DNA of 64,000 bases from Ectobius pallidus (GCA_964059195.1 CAXKWD010000008.1:50200502-50264501), one strand, 5' to 3'. Numbered from the stretch's first letter, positions 22,200 to 33,639 are shown. Program-made: numbers and translations. The notes: generated by a model not told the origin, from the letters alone.

Positions 22200-22370
22200 T
22201 AGATTCCCCCTAAAAAACGAGTCGAGCCTCCATCTATGACAGGAATAGGCCTCTTACAATCTAGTACATTACACTTCAACTCCTCTGCAACCAGTTCGGC
22301 CAGTGTCTTCTTTCCTCGAAGGTTGAGATGGAGTCCATATTGTTTTAAGTTATATAATAGTGAAATGTTA
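22200..22370 (-). pseudogene. LINE esterase-like segment upstream of endonuclease
   Basis: Minus-strand translation gives YGLHLNLRGKKTLAELVAEE, the characteristic end of an SGNH/GDSL-type esterase module (GLHLN-x-GK) found in the first ORF of many CR1/L2-related LINEs. Only this tail is present. Beyond about 22370 similarity is lost, so this marks the 5' limit that I can assign to the LINE. Confidence 0.5.
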
Positions 22371-22539
22371 TGTTGGTTCTGAAAAGAGCATTTTTGGTTC
22401 TAGAGAAGTTTTAAATGGCTCAGATGTATATATTAAATATGTTATGAACGAAGTTGTTGTTTGGGTATCAAACCTTTTAAATCTAAAACTCTTCCCTGCA
22501 CAATATCATAGTAGGCCTACGTCCTCTCTCATATTTTGA

Positions 22540-22600
22540 ATATTTGGTACAAGGGGCACTCTCGTATTTTGAATATTTGGTACAAGGGGTAAGGAATGTC
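22540..22600 (-). repeat. Short tandem of repeat J type
   Basis: CTCGTATTTTGAATATTTGG-TACAAGGGG occurs twice in tandem. The reversed core matches the CAAGTGCCTTGTACCC units at 2006-2112. Confidence 0.55.
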
Positions 22601-22886
22601 GAGTGAGTCAGTGCGGGGCTCGGGAAGGGTTGGGAACGGTCGGGTGGTCGCCGGCCATCAGCTGCTGTCGCCATAGCAACGCAATGGGCGGAGCCTAATT
22701 GGCACCTTATATTTTTCTTTAGCCCATAACACTAACCACATAGTTAAGTGCGCGAAGTGGAGGCGGCAGCCGTAGCGAAGCACCCTTGCATTTTCAATTA
22801 ATGTACGATACACTGTTTGTAGGTTTCGAAAATGTGGCATATTATATCTCCTGCAGGTTTGTCAGCCTGTCACCTCTCATCTTGCG

Positions 22887-22990
22887 GTATGACGTCATAC
22901 CTCCAACGTCCAATCACGAGTTTCTTCATAATACGAGGATAGACGAATTTGCTAGATCGTGGTATAAAAGAAACTGCAGCGGCGAGGTGA
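22887..22990 (+). promoter_or_regulatory. Promoter-like CRE, CCAAT and TATA module, copy 1
   Basis: A full CRE palindrome TGACGTCA (22890-22897) is followed by a CCAAT box in GTCCAATCACGAG (22910) and TATAAAAG (22963-22970). The spacing is normal for a polymerase II core promoter, with a predicted start near 22995. No clear coding exon follows. It may drive a TE or a non-coding transcript. Confidence 0.4.
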
Positions 22991-23159
22991 GTTGGGTGGG
23001 ATAGGCCTATATTCATCCGGCATAATCCCAATGACACGAGCCCATTCACGCGATATTCACATTTCCAAGGACTGTGTGATTTTTTTTGTTAATGAGCGAT
23101 GCAGTGTGACCAACTGTTCTTGTATATATAGTGACAGCAGACAATTTTATGCCACGCAC

Positions 23160-23308
23160 CAGCCAAGCTCTGCTGTTTTGTTAGGTTAGGAACGTGTATG
23201 TTAGTTAAGGAGCAATACACTGAATAGCACGAGGCAAGCTCCTCTGTTTTGTTAGGTTAGAAACGTTTATGTTAGTTCAGGAGCAATATATTGAATAGCA
23301 CGAGGTTT
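23160..23308 (+). repeat. Tandem duplication of ~72 bp
   Basis: Two consecutive units share CTGTTTTGTTAGGTTAG-AACG, TATGTTAGTT-AGGAGCAATA and TGAATAGCACGAGG. They lie between the two promoter-like modules. Confidence 0.7.
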
Positions 23309-23397
23309 CTATCACAACCACCATTTCTTACGAGCAGCTAGTGGCTTGAACCTTTGTAGGTTTGTCGGACTGTTCACCCACAATCATATCTCGTTTG

Positions 23398-23485
23398 CCT
23401 CCAATGTCCAATCACGAGGACGAAGACAGAAAAAATGGTGGAGAACAAGGAAGTTTTCGCTAGATCATGATATAAAAGAAAGTGT
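23398..23485 (+). promoter_or_regulatory. Promoter-like module, copy 2
   Basis: CCTCCAATGTCCAATCACGA repeats the CCAAT portion of copy 1. GCTAGATCATGATATAAAAG repeats its TATA portion (TATAAAAG at 23471-23478). The CRE is not conserved here. The region between the boxes differs in sequence. Confidence 0.4.
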
Positions 23486-24084
23486 ATCAATTAGGGTGGG
23501 TGGGTCTGACCAAATCATTCGCCAAGACAACATCTCCTCTCCACACATCTATCTATAACAAAATTCGTGTGATATAGGCCTAAGTGTTTTATGAAGAGAA
23601 TCTCAGTTCTAAAAAAATGGGTCCATGCCAGTGGGATTTTACCATTCATCCCTAGGTGCGACTTATATTTGAATTTTCCCTATTATTGTCGAGAAGTTTT
23701 AGAATCCATATAAGCCTATAGGCTTCACACATTTTGTTTCTATGAATATTTTAATTATAGGTAAAATCAGGGAGAAGTTCACAGAAAACTAACCTAAAAT
23801 GGCGCTCGGAAAGAAAGTGCACACACCAGAATCGGCTGCTCAAGACAGTGCAGGTGCATGCTGGGAAGAAGCCATTTGGTCACATGGTGCTGGAATCAGA
23901 GCTGCCAAAGGGTCTGTGGTGGTCAGTCGCTATCACTGTCTAGAACACCACTGGCCATCAAACCCTCTTTAAACTTGAGCTAACATGTCTAGCCTAAACT
24001 AACCTAACCTAACTTTTTTTAAAATTTCTTGGGGACTCTGTCCCCAAACCACCTTCTGCAATATAGGATAATGTGGAGTGTCTG
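23486..24084. other. Mixed repeat DNA, no gene seen
   Basis: It includes a J-related block near 23625-23700 and an AACCTAACCTAACTTTTTTT run near 24000. The sequence 23800-23970 is less AT-rich and reads smoothly, but no family was recognised. Confidence 0.35.
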
Positions 24085-24262
24085 TGGAAAACGATATAAG
24101 TGCCAGAAAACTGTATTGTTGTTTCTTCATGGAAATCGGTATATGTGCCATCGCCATCAACCCAATAAAGGATATATGTTCCTTTCTGACTTCCTTGAGG
24201 TTGAAGAAGCGTTTGTTTGAACGGTTTCATAGGGAACGATACAAGTGCCTGGGCGCACGTTG
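24085..24262 (+). repeat. Three iterons of type ACGATATAAGTGCC
   Basis: Spaced copies: GGAAAACGATATAAGTGCC near 24088, GGAAATCGGTATATGTGCC near 24131 and GGGAACGATACAAGTGCC near 24232. These suggest one end of an iteron-bearing DNA element. The overlapping small frames on both strands are products of these repeats. Confidence 0.5.
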
Positions 24263-24315
24263 CCTAGGCTTCCGACAAGTTTGCCCTCGAAATAGTTGAT
24301 GCTATTGCATGGAAT

Positions 24316-24595
24316 GTGTCTGTGGCTTTGTGTGAACTGATATTATCAAAAACCTCCTCTGGCAGTCCCAACATACTTCAAGTAAAGAAATCTCTAAATG
24401 ATATTGAGGATTTTACTTCTTTTCGTGTGACTCTCCAGAATCTTCCGACATTGGACAAGCTGATACCCCTAAATAAAAAGAAAGAATTGCTGCAAAGAAG
24501 AAGAAGGATATTCTATCCTTGTTGGACTTCATGGATGCAAAATATAATAAATTCTATGAATTTTGCAAGTGAACACACACATTCTTTAAGCTTTA
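24316..24595 (+). pseudogene. Possible transposase C-terminal remnant
   Basis: After VALCELILSK and SPNILQVKKSL the frame gives LIPLNKKK. A one-base shift continues as KKKKDILSLLDFMDAKYNKF. A short segment of the form IP-x-x-KKKDLLELL-FIP-x-Y-x-x-FY ends many insect transposase-like proteins of the element G family. The match is weak, needs a frameshift and is noted only because of the flanking iterons. Confidence 0.28.
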
Positions 24596-24769
24596 TTGCC
24601 GGGCATTAGAATAGTTATTTGGTTCTGAAGATAAAATACACCAGCCTTTTACTTCCAACACAGAAGGAGTTCTTGCAAGATCTTTTGCCAGGACATAAAA
24701 CTCGGTTGCCTCTTACGTTAAAAAGTCAGTTTCAGAAAAAGTGGCGGTTAAGATGGCCTTTCACCCATC

Positions 24770-25400
24770 AATATGTTACGGTCCAGACACATGATGTTAC
24801 AGTTCAGACACTGTGTAAAATCACACAAGTTAGAATTACTTAACAAATTAAGAGGCTAGAAAATTTACACATGTTTTTCAAAATCTAGGAACCATGGACA
24901 CAGTCAAAATAAGTAATTTAACATAAACTTAGGCCCTTTCATAGGGTTTATAAAACTGTTGTCACAAAGAAATGGTGAATACTTATGAGTGTCTCATTAT
25001 GTCTAATTAAAAACAAAGTGCCCACCATTATCAGTGACAGTAGGTTTGACAACACAAACAACAACTGAAGCGTATACTACAGAGATGCCCTTTTTCTTCA
25101 GGCCATATCCATGTCAAAATGCTACTGGGATTCATATAGTTGAGCCTGTAATCATCACTCATAGTGTTAAGCATAGTATGTCTTTTCAAAGGATAACTTC
25201 TTTTCAGCTTGACAAGGACAAAATCACAAAATTTAATTCAAGGAGGACTTTTAATTCACTTTGATGATTAAGGAAGGGTGATAATAAATTGTCTTTGTGA
25301 ACAGCCATTCCATGAAAAGTGAGCCTGTTTTGCCATATTTATATTTTTAAGTAAGGTAGACATGTTGTACCGGTATGTCAAATGAAAGTTAAAAGCTTAT
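24770..25400 (-). mobile_element. DNA element D fragment 1
   Basis: Iterons GTTACGGTCCAGACAC and GTTACAGTTCAGACAC lie at 24776 and 24796. The rest (to about 25270) is the inverted counterpart of 40690-41230, sharing AACTTAGGCCCTTTCATAGG, ATGGTGAATACTTATGAGTG and GGAAGGGTGATAATAAATTG. Minus-strand translation retains TWIWPEEKGHL, like the tail of a pogo-type transposase. The left boundary is unclear. Confidence 0.5.
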
Positions 25401-25829
25401 GGGTCACTCCAAGGTAACAGACAGGACAAACACACAAATTTTTGAAAGTTTAATGTTGTTTGCCAGGAGCATTTAATTCTGTAATCATTGTAAGAAACAT
25501 CTGAACTACGGCATACACTTTATATTGACTTTATATGAATTAATAACATTGCTTATCTTAATTTATAATTTATTTATAATCGCTTAAAGAGAAGTAACAG
25601 ACGGGACAGGGAAATGACATGGTTTATGAAGTTATGATATACAGAAATTATTTTCTGTTCTTCATCTAAACATTAAAATAAAATAAATATGTCGGGTGTA
25701 GGTATTGTACTTAGGCTTCTTTTCATACTTTTCGTTTGTCTTAAATCCAACTAGGATGAACGTCACAATTATTAATGAAGCCAGGGTAACAGATGAGACA
25801 TGATGGTAACAGACGGGACATTTTGCAAT

Positions 25830-26620
25830 TTTATTTATTGAAATGCACATTTTGAGTTATTCTCAACACTATGTAACTGAATTAAATAATTTTTCAACGA
25901 TTAAAGTTTTACAAGTAGGCTACAGATTTTATTATTTCAGAATAAAAATACTTCTGCTACATAGGCCTTCCCATAATTACAACACTTTTCCCCTCAGTAA
26001 TGAAAATGATAAATAACAATGATATTAACAATCAATCTTTATTTAAAAGTAAACTTGTTAATTAAGAATAATTTTAAGCATTTACTTCAACTGGATTTGT
26101 GAAAATGCAGCGATCTCTTTTCCAAATCGGTGTTGCTAATGTGCTGATATAGTTCAGTTATTCATTGCATGGCCCGGTTGCTTCCTTTTGTTAGGAGGAT
26201 ACGTTTGCTGACAGCTCAACCCATGTTCTTTATTTTTACTGCACCAATCAGTTAGTTACCTCAGCCAATAAAAATCTAAGAATCTGCTGTGACAGCTACT
26301 CATCAACTCCACATGGAGCGAAATACGAGATTGCTAGATCTAGTTACAGTAAACAATAATACATGTGAATTGATTAAAGTGAGGGAAGAACTGAAAATGA
26401 ACAATGGCAATATTAACAATGAGAGAATATTGCAACGTTGCTTGTGTTTTGGAAAGCGGAAATCAAGACCGAATTGGTCATATCAATTAACATAAAGAAA
26501 GACAGACTTAATGGGTTATTCCTTTGAATTCGCCTGGGTATGTAATGAAACCTCTACTAGGCCTATATTATCAGTCTTTAGAATCCAGGTTTTGTCTTTC
26601 ACATGGGGAAACATAACATC
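25830..26620. other. Element C left interior, unrecognised
   Basis: AT-rich sequence. A small + frame at 26289-26495 has a coding-like feel (EELKMNNGNINNERILQRC) but no family. No terminal repeats or tandem arrays were seen. Confidence 0.3.
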
Positions 26621-28410
26621 GGTCTAGGGTCAATCCATTAGAAATGAACAGACATTTTTGATTTTCCTAATTTTTTTTACCAGTTATTTCCCAACTAAAG
26701 GTGAGTTCAAAACTATGGTAAAAAAATTGTTGGGCTCATACTTTTCTTTTGGCGGCCATTTTAAGTTTGCTTTTTAACCATATTTCAGTCGAAAACATGT
26801 TTTGCACAAATGTATGTAACTCTGTTAATTTTATAGATAACAAGACAAAATAAACACCAAAATTATCAGAATGAAATGCTCTACATTTTTGTTTTAACAC
26901 AATATTACCTAAGTAGTGAGGAAAGTGAAGAAAAAGATTCAAAACTACAAATTGAAAATTGACTTAAAACGGGAGTTTTAGTGCCGCAAAATTATTAGAA
27001 GGAAGAAAGACTCGCCCTTAATTTTTTTTCTGGTGTAGATCTACTACAGGACTACTCGCTGTAGGGTCATTCCATGTCAAATCAACCAATTCTACTATGA
27101 GATTTGAACCTTGACCTCTCAGATTTGTATGATTTTTTTCTCAGCTATTGCACCCCCCAAATCTAGTTTAAATTTCAAATTTCAATTTTTTTTTACTTTT
27201 GGTTTGTGAGTTACAAGGGTTTAAAAATCCAAAAAACCACGGTTTTCTATTGCTTTAAGATTATTATAAAATGCTATAGCTCAAAAACTATACCACCTAG
27301 AGAGCTCAAACTTGTACCATTTTTTTCCTCTGAAAATTCCCTTTCATTTGATGTATCACACAGCTATGTTTCTTAATTTTTGAAATGTTAAAAAGTTTCC
27401 AAAAAACTTTTTTTGAAATTTCCAAAATACGTACGGTACCGGTACGCTTTGATTTTTTTGGAAAAATTATATGTGTTGTCCACACTAATTGACTACATGC
27501 ATGCAAAATTTCAAGATGGGATCTCAACGGGTTCTTATTTTTAAAAATATTTTACTACCAGAATACATGCTAGTGAGGTGTATAGCGGACTATTTCTAGG
27601 CTATGAATACTAAGGTACATAGGCTAATTCTACTAAACCTAAATTATTTAGATAGCATTCATATGTAACATTTCCCTCTTATTGTTTGTTAATTAAATGA
27701 TATGTATTGTTGTTTTTAATTTAATTTTCATGATACCTGTAACTAAGTTATACATAAGAACGAAGAATAAATTTTAATTTATATACAACATGCTAATAGT
27801 GAAATTTTGAACAAAGTCACTCATCTTGAATCACTCAAAACTCCTAGTAATATCAACTCATATAGTTATAAATGGTAGAGGTTATATTTTGCTTGGTTTT
27901 CCAGTATTATTTGTAGCCTAATAATTTACAAAGAGTCCCAAATAAAAATGTGTAAAAGTTGTTTCACCTTGTGAAAAAGTTTAACTTGTTGATATTTGCT
28001 TGGATAGAACTGTATTTCTTAGAATAATAGGTATTTAAAACTTTAAAAGTTTTCACTGAGGGTAACACAATTTAAAGAGTGTATATTCTTCCTGTTGCTG
28101 TAGTTGGATCCACTGTTTGCAAAAGAGTGTTTCCTGGGACATGTAATAAATCCCTTGGTTGGACCTTTTGGGTGTAAAAAATTTATTCAGTACATACCAT
28201 TGTATTTTTCTTCAATGCATCCCAGCCACCAAGAGTCATCACATGCTATTCCAAATCTGATGGTGTTATTTGATTCTCTGTTGTCACACATTCAAGAGAT
28301 TCATCAAGGCTCAAATGGTAAGGCTTGACAGTAATTTGACTCTCTGTGTGGGGTTTATATGAGTGAAACTTTTGTGTTCCCACAATCGCTTTTGATTTGA
28401 CTGAGCTGAG

Positions 28411-28560
28411 AAAGTAATCATTCTTTAGTCTCTTCGTAAGTCTTCTGTTGTGCAATATTCAAAGTCAATGTTTTTTTATATTTTCCAATCATTCTTTAGT
28501 CTCTTCGTAGTCTTCTGTTGTGCAATATTCAAAGTCAATGTTTTTTATATTTTCCAAGGC
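28411..28560 (+). repeat. Tandem duplication of ~77 bp
   Basis: AATCATTCTTTAGTCTCTTC and TCTTCTGTTGTGCAATATTC occur twice in succession, with the second unit slightly shorter. It lies in the 3' part of the transposase region of G, so it postdates loss of coding function. Confidence 0.85.
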
Positions 28561-28597
28561 AAATTCATAAAGTTCTTTGGGTGTTAAAATTTGTTGG

Positions 28598-29610
28598 TCA
28601 TATGGCCTTTGTAAGCTGGCTAAAAGCTAGCCACTTAACAGTCCCGCCAAGACCATCACATGCACTCTTGCCATGGGATGTTGCAACGAACTCCCACTCG
28701 GCCTCAACTTCAAAATCTGTTTTATGCAAGCATAAATGAAGGAAGTTTTTCTTATTCTTATACTGGGCAGTGCTCCCATCAGAAAAGTAAGTGATCTTTT
28801 TAAGTGAAAAAGGCAAGGTTTGCTTTAAGATTTCTAGGAGTTTTTTCTGGAGTAGGCTACATAGAAAGCGACTGTATGTTTCCCCTCCCATTTGTAATAT
28901 ATGATGAAAGGATGCAGTGTAGCTTGGCTGGTAGTCCAGTGGAATGATTGTATTTTGGCTTGTACGGCGAAAGAGTAGTTTTCTGCAAAATCACAATTTA
29001 CTACTACATGGCCTTCAGTTAAATTTTCCTTGATTTCGCTTTAGTATTCTTTCTGCTGACTAGCTATAAATGAATGAGTTTTGAACTTTGTTAGTGTGTC
29101 CAAAAACTCATCAATAAAGTCATCGCTACATTTTACTACAGTTTCCATCACATACCTATCTACAGTTACCCACTTTTTCATTGAACTTTGTATTCAATAA
29201 TTCTTGAAGTCTAGGAACACCAGGTCATTCTTTATAAACATTCATAAAACAATGTTGAGATGGTGGATTGCACATCATCTTGACCAGATAGGAGTGATAA
29301 GATTTCAAAGCAGTGTCATCCCCATCCAATACAAAATTTTGCATTTTTGCACCATACATCATTAGCATAATGTTTTGGTGTAAGGTACACACACAGACAG
29401 TATGTGTGCCACTTTTTCCAGTCAGGATACAGTTCTTCGGCCTCAGGTCACAAAACTTTGAAAAACCAATTTTGTTTGCTGGGAATTTTTCCTTAAATAA
29501 TTGGTATATTTCTTGCAAATTTGCCAACACTAGTTTCTTTTGTACCTGGATCTTTCCATCTTTATTTCTTATGATGACACAATTTTTTTCCCTGGCATCA
29601 TTCTACTAAT
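28598..29610 (-). pseudogene. Element G transposase (SDG/QYKN family)
   Basis: From 29610 downward: DAREKNCVIIRN, LANLQEIYQLFKEKFP, GFSKFCDLRPKNCILTG and THTVCVCTLHQNIMLMM, forming a Cys/His cluster (29225-29530). Then, in another frame, FAENYSFAVQAKIQSFHWTT (near 28985). Then ITYFSDGSTAQYKNKKNF, EWEFVATSHGKSACDGLGG and TVKWLA (28598-28891). This order matches a widespread metazoan transposase family known mainly from uncharacterised proteins; the Asp in FSDG is a likely catalytic residue. Frameshifts between the blocks make it inactive. The N-terminal basic part is not visible. Confidence 0.72.
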
Positions 29611-30592
29611 GTTGTCAGAATTGTAGAAGTCTTTTACAGAGTCAGCCTAGAAATAGTCTGCTGTACACCTCACTAGCATGTAATCTCGTAGTCAAATATT
29701 CTTTTAAACAAGAACCCGTTGAGATCCCATCTTGAAATTTTGCATGCATGTAGTCAATTAGAGTGGACAACACATATAATTTTTCCAAAAAAATCAGAGG
29801 GTACGTATTTTGGAAATTTCAAAAAAAGTTGTTTGGAAACTTTTTTAACATTTCAAAAATTAAGAAACATAGTCATGTGATACATCACATTAAAGGGAAT
29901 TTTCTGAGGAAAAAACTGATGCAAGTTTGAGCTCTCTAGGTGGTATAGTTTTTGAGCTATAGCATTTTATAATAATCTTATAGCGATAGAAAACCATAGT
30001 TTTTTTTTATTTTTCAACCCTTGTAACTCACAAACCAAAACCCAGAAAAATTTGAAATTTTAGATTTAAACTAGTTTTGGGGAGTACAATACCTGAAAAA
30101 AAAATCACACAAATCTCTGAGGTCAAGGTTTAGACTGTTGGTTGATTTGACATGGAATGACCCTGTAGAAGTTTAAAGCTTGAGAACTTTGCGGTTTTTT
30201 TATACAATTTTTCAAAAATGCCTCAAACCGTATTTTGGCAATATTTGAAGTAGAATATCTCAAAAGGGACTGAGTGAAAAATTATGAAATTTATACAGAT
30301 AACACCTCTTTATGATATAAAGATGTGATAACAATTTGGTGACTGAGACTCAACTGGTTCCCGAGTTATAGTGCATCGAAGTTGGCCATAACTGCAAACT
30401 ATGCACCGAAATTTCAACACTCTTCAAAGCTTTGAGAAAACCAAAAATTTGTCATTCTAACTGATGAAATGTAGCCTACATATACAACTCTTTTGTGTAA
30501 CAAACTTAGGCTCACAAAAATTTTATATTTAAAATTACAAAGTGAATTTTTACTATTAAATTACCGTTAAATTTCGTGTGCCTATAACACAA

Positions 30593-31141
30593 CTGCTGTC
30601 AGGAAGTAAAACAGAGGATAGCCATGGCAAAAGAGGCCTTTAATAGAAAAAGAAGAATTTTTTGTGGGCCCATGGCAAAAGATCTTAGGAAGAGGCTAGT
30701 AAAGTGCTTTGTGTGGAGTGTAGCACTGTATGGAGCAGAGACTTGGACGCTACGGAAGAGTGAAGAAAAACGACTGGAATCATTTGAGATGTGGATTTGG
30801 AGAAGGATGGAGCGTATACAATGGGCAGACAAAATTAAAAACAAAGACGTGCTAGAAAGAGTGGGAGAAAGAAGAACATTGTTGGAGCTCCTAAAGAAGA
30901 GGAAAAGAAATTGGCTGGGACATTGGCTAAGAAGAAATTGTCTGCTGAAGGATGCTTTAGAAGGAATGATAAATGGAAAGAAGGTTCGAGGCAGAAGAAG
31001 ATATCAGATGATAGATAACATTAAAATAAATGGATTGTATGCCGATACAAAAAGGAAGGCTGAGAGCAGGAAAGAGTGGAGAATGCTTAGTTTGCAGTGA
31101 AAGACCTGCCCTTGGGCAGAACACTATGAATGAATGAATGA
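30593..31141 (+). mobile_element. RTE-type LINE 3' end with 9-bp TSD
   Basis: A 5'-truncated LINE tail is flanked by ATAACACAA (30584-30592 and 31142-31150). It ends in (GAAT)n. The host arm of element F continues on the other side of the insertion. Confidence 0.85.
30624..31100 (+). pseudogene. RTE-type reverse transcriptase C-terminus
   Basis: The 158-codon frame shows CFVWSVALYGAETWTLRKSE, FEMWIWRRMERIQW, LLKKRKRNWLGHWLRR and VRGRRRYQMIDNIK. This is the common C-terminal region of RTE-clade LINE polyproteins, after the reverse transcriptase palm. The first ATG is arbitrary; the element is truncated in the thumb. The frame is open to a stop near the tail, so this insertion is younger than the LINE at 3285-22370. 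Confidence 0.8.
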
Positions 31142-32151
31142 ATAACACAATTTTTGGCCAAATTCAAAGCACTGTTACTCTGGAACCAGTTGAGTCTCAG
31201 TCGCCAAATTTTTATCACATCTTTATGTTATAAAGAGATGTTATCTATAAATTTCATAATTTTTCACTTTGGCCCTTTTGAGATATTCTACTTCAAATAT
31301 TGCCAAAATACGGTTTTGGGCATTTTTGAAAAATTGTATTAAAAAAACCGCAAAGTTCTCAAGCTTTAAACTTCTACAGCGAGTAGTCCTATAGTATATC
31401 TACACCAGAAGAAAAAAATTAAGTCCGAGTCTTTCTTCCTTCTAATAATTTTGCGGCACCAAAACTCCCGTTTTAAGTCAATTTTCAATTTGTAGTTTTG
31501 ATTTTTTTTCTTAACTTTCCTCACTACTTAGGTAATATTGTGTTAAAACAAAAATGTAGAGCATTTCATTCTGATAATTTTGGTGTTTATTTTGTCTTGT
31601 TATCTATAAAATTAACAGAGTTACATACATTTGTGCAAATCAAGTTTCCGGCCGAAAAACTGTTACAAAGAAAACTTAAAATGGCCGCCAAGAAAAAAGT
31701 ATGAGCATAAAAAATGTTTTACTCTAGTTTTGAACTCTCCTAATATTGGGGAGTAACTGGTAAAAAAATTAAGAAAATAAAAAATGTTGAGCAAAAAATG
31801 TTATTCAATTTGGTTCATTTCTATGCCTATTTTGGCATGATTTGAAGTAAAATATCTCAGAAGGGCCTGAGTGAAAATTATGAAATTTATGCACATAACA
31901 CCTCCTTACGATATAAAGATGTGATAATAATTTGGTGACTGTGACTGAACTGGTTCCAGAGTTACAGTGCATCGAAGTTGGCCAAAAATTGCAAACTATG
32001 CACCGAAATTTCAATGCTCTTCAACGCTTTGAGGAAATTATAAATTTGTCATGTTTACTGATGAAATGTAGCCTACATGTATAACTCTTTTGTGTAACAT
32101 ACTTGGTTCACTAAAATTTTGCATTTAAAATTACAATGTGGATTATTACTA

Positions 32152-32885
32152 GACTTCGGATTTTAGGTAAAAACCTATTTTAATCCTTAAGTGATATATG
32201 GACGGAAACTTGTATATTTATGTTTCATAAGTGACTATGCCTAAAACTGATACTTTTATAGGACCTAAAACAGCCTATTTTCACGTTAGAGCCTAATATT
32301 GCCTTTTTTTATTGTTTTTCCTCTAAAGTTCAAAGTAAGGTATTTTTTGTTGTAAATTCTAGCATTTATTTTCAGTTCGTACTAAATTTTTAGCTCGGAA
32401 TGTGCAGTACATGACACATTTGTGACGTGGTTAAATAGTAGGGAATATTTTGTCTTCAGTAGAAAAATTCCTTGGAATTCCAAAAAAAATGTAGAGTTTT
32501 TCTCCCAACTCCCACATCCAATAAAAAAAGGGGGGAAAGTAGTTCTCTGAATCACTGAGGGATACAAGGGGTTGAATATGCTAGCGTGCGTAGCTTCTGC
32601 TCGCAGGGATTAGATTTTCACTGTTATGGTAGTAATACAGGCCCTATTAGTAGGTCCATATAATTCTGTGTAACATAGGCCTATACCTGTGTTTCATCAT
32701 GATTACTGAATAATGGTGACTTCAATAAATACAATATTCTGCATTGCAATTGAGATATTTCAGAAAATTGGCAACTTAACGATTTTATAAGACTATTTTA
32801 CGAATTTTAGAACCTATTTTCCAATTTTTAGAGCCTATTTTAGGTACCTAAAACAGCATTTTTAGCGACCTAAAAGTCCGAAGTC
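32152..32885. mobile_element. Small TIR element H (734 bp)
   Basis: Ends GACTTCGG and CCGAAGTC are inverted and flanked by TA (32150-32151, 32886-32887). TTTTAGGT, GCCTATTTT and TAGGTACCTAAAA motifs recur near both ends. It is inserted in an arm of F. No transposase frame is visible, so it is non-autonomous. A related piece is at 9420-9490. Confidence 0.75.
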
Positions 32886-33639
32886 TAATTATTACTATTA
32901 AATTACCGTTAAAATTCATGTGCGTATAATGCAAGTTTTGGCCAAATTCGATGCACTGTAACTCGGGAACCAGTTGAGTCTCAGTCACCAAATTTTTATC
33001 ACATCTTTATATCATAAAGTGGTGTTATTTGTATAAATCTCATAATTTTTCACTCAGTCCCTTTTGAGATATTCTACTTCAAATATTGCCAAAATACGGT
33101 TTTGGGCATTTTTGAAAAATTGTATAAAAAAACCACAAAGTCCTCAAGCTTTAAACTTCTACAGCGAGTAGTCCTATAGTAGATCTACACCATAAAAAAA
33201 AAATTAAGGGCGAGTCTTTCTTCCTTCTAATAATTTTGCGGCACTAAAACTCCCGTTTTAAGTCAATTTTCAATTTGTAGTTTTGAATTTTTTTCTTCAC
33301 TTTCCTCACTACTTAGGTAATATTGTGTTAAAACAAAAATGTAGAGCATTTCATTCTGATAATTTTGGTGTTTATTTTGTCTTGTTATCTATAAAATTAA
33401 CAGAGTTACATACATTTGTGCAAAACATGTTTTCGACTGAAATATGGTTAAAAGTAAATTTAAAATGGCCGCCAAAAAAAAAAGTATGAGCCCAACAAAT
33501 TTTTTACCATAGTTTTGAACTCACCTTTAGTTGGGAAATAACTGGTAAAAAAATTAGGAAAATAAAAAATGTCGAGCAACAAATTTTATTAAATTTGGTT
33601 CATTTCTAATGGATTGACCCTCCACAGTTAATAGCTAAA

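Larger units (their letters stand above)
3285..22370 (-). mobile_element. CR1/Jockey-type LINE, split by three insertions
   Basis: One minus-strand LINE can be read through nested insertions. Its 3' end with a TAGATG tail is at 3285-3725, and it resumes at 14426-14627, 17198-18570 and 21076-about 22370. Flanks rejoin correctly: the order of segments matches the + strand copy at 18570-21075 read backwards. Removing the inserts leaves about 3.3 kb with, from the 5' side, an esterase-like tail, endonuclease, fingers/palm of reverse transcriptase and 3' UTR. Frameshifts and stop codons make it inactive. The clade (CR1, Daphne/Crack or Jockey) cannot be fixed by eye. No RNase H domain was seen. 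Confidence 0.75.
27064..30163 (-). mobile_element. DNA transposon G with ~520-bp inverted repeats
   Basis: It begins GGGTCATTCCATGTCAAATC and ends with the inverse. The 4-bp duplication TGTA is at 27060-27063 and 30164-30167, and the undisrupted site is present near 31370. Inverted repeats run about 27064-27590 and 29650-30163, with scattered mismatches. The interior encodes a transposase on the minus strand. The superfamily is uncertain; a 4-bp duplication is compatible with Sola- or Chapaev-like groups. Confidence 0.83.
26627..33620. mobile_element. Foldback-type element F
   Basis: GGGTCAATCCATTAGAAATG at 26627 is mirrored by its inverse ending at 33620. TCTA and TCCA flank the two ends (a 4-bp duplication with one mismatch). 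The body is built of inverted copies: 26640-27063 matches 33180-33600 and also 31380-31800, and 30170-30590 is inverted against 31142-31370, 31830-32140 and 32890-33140. Small frames at 26736, 31498 and 33283 (HFPHYLGNIVLKQKCRAFHS) are three copies of the same arm and not genes. G, an RTE tail and H are inserted. Confidence 0.68.

Noticed and set aside
24000..24015. Telomere-like AACCTAACCT run
   Set aside because: Only two or three units inside unrelated sequence; no TTAGG array.
26736..33489. Three similar ORFs (HFPHYLGNIV type) as a gene family
   Set aside because: They are inverted copies of the arm of foldback element F; orientation and flanks follow the repeat, not a gene.
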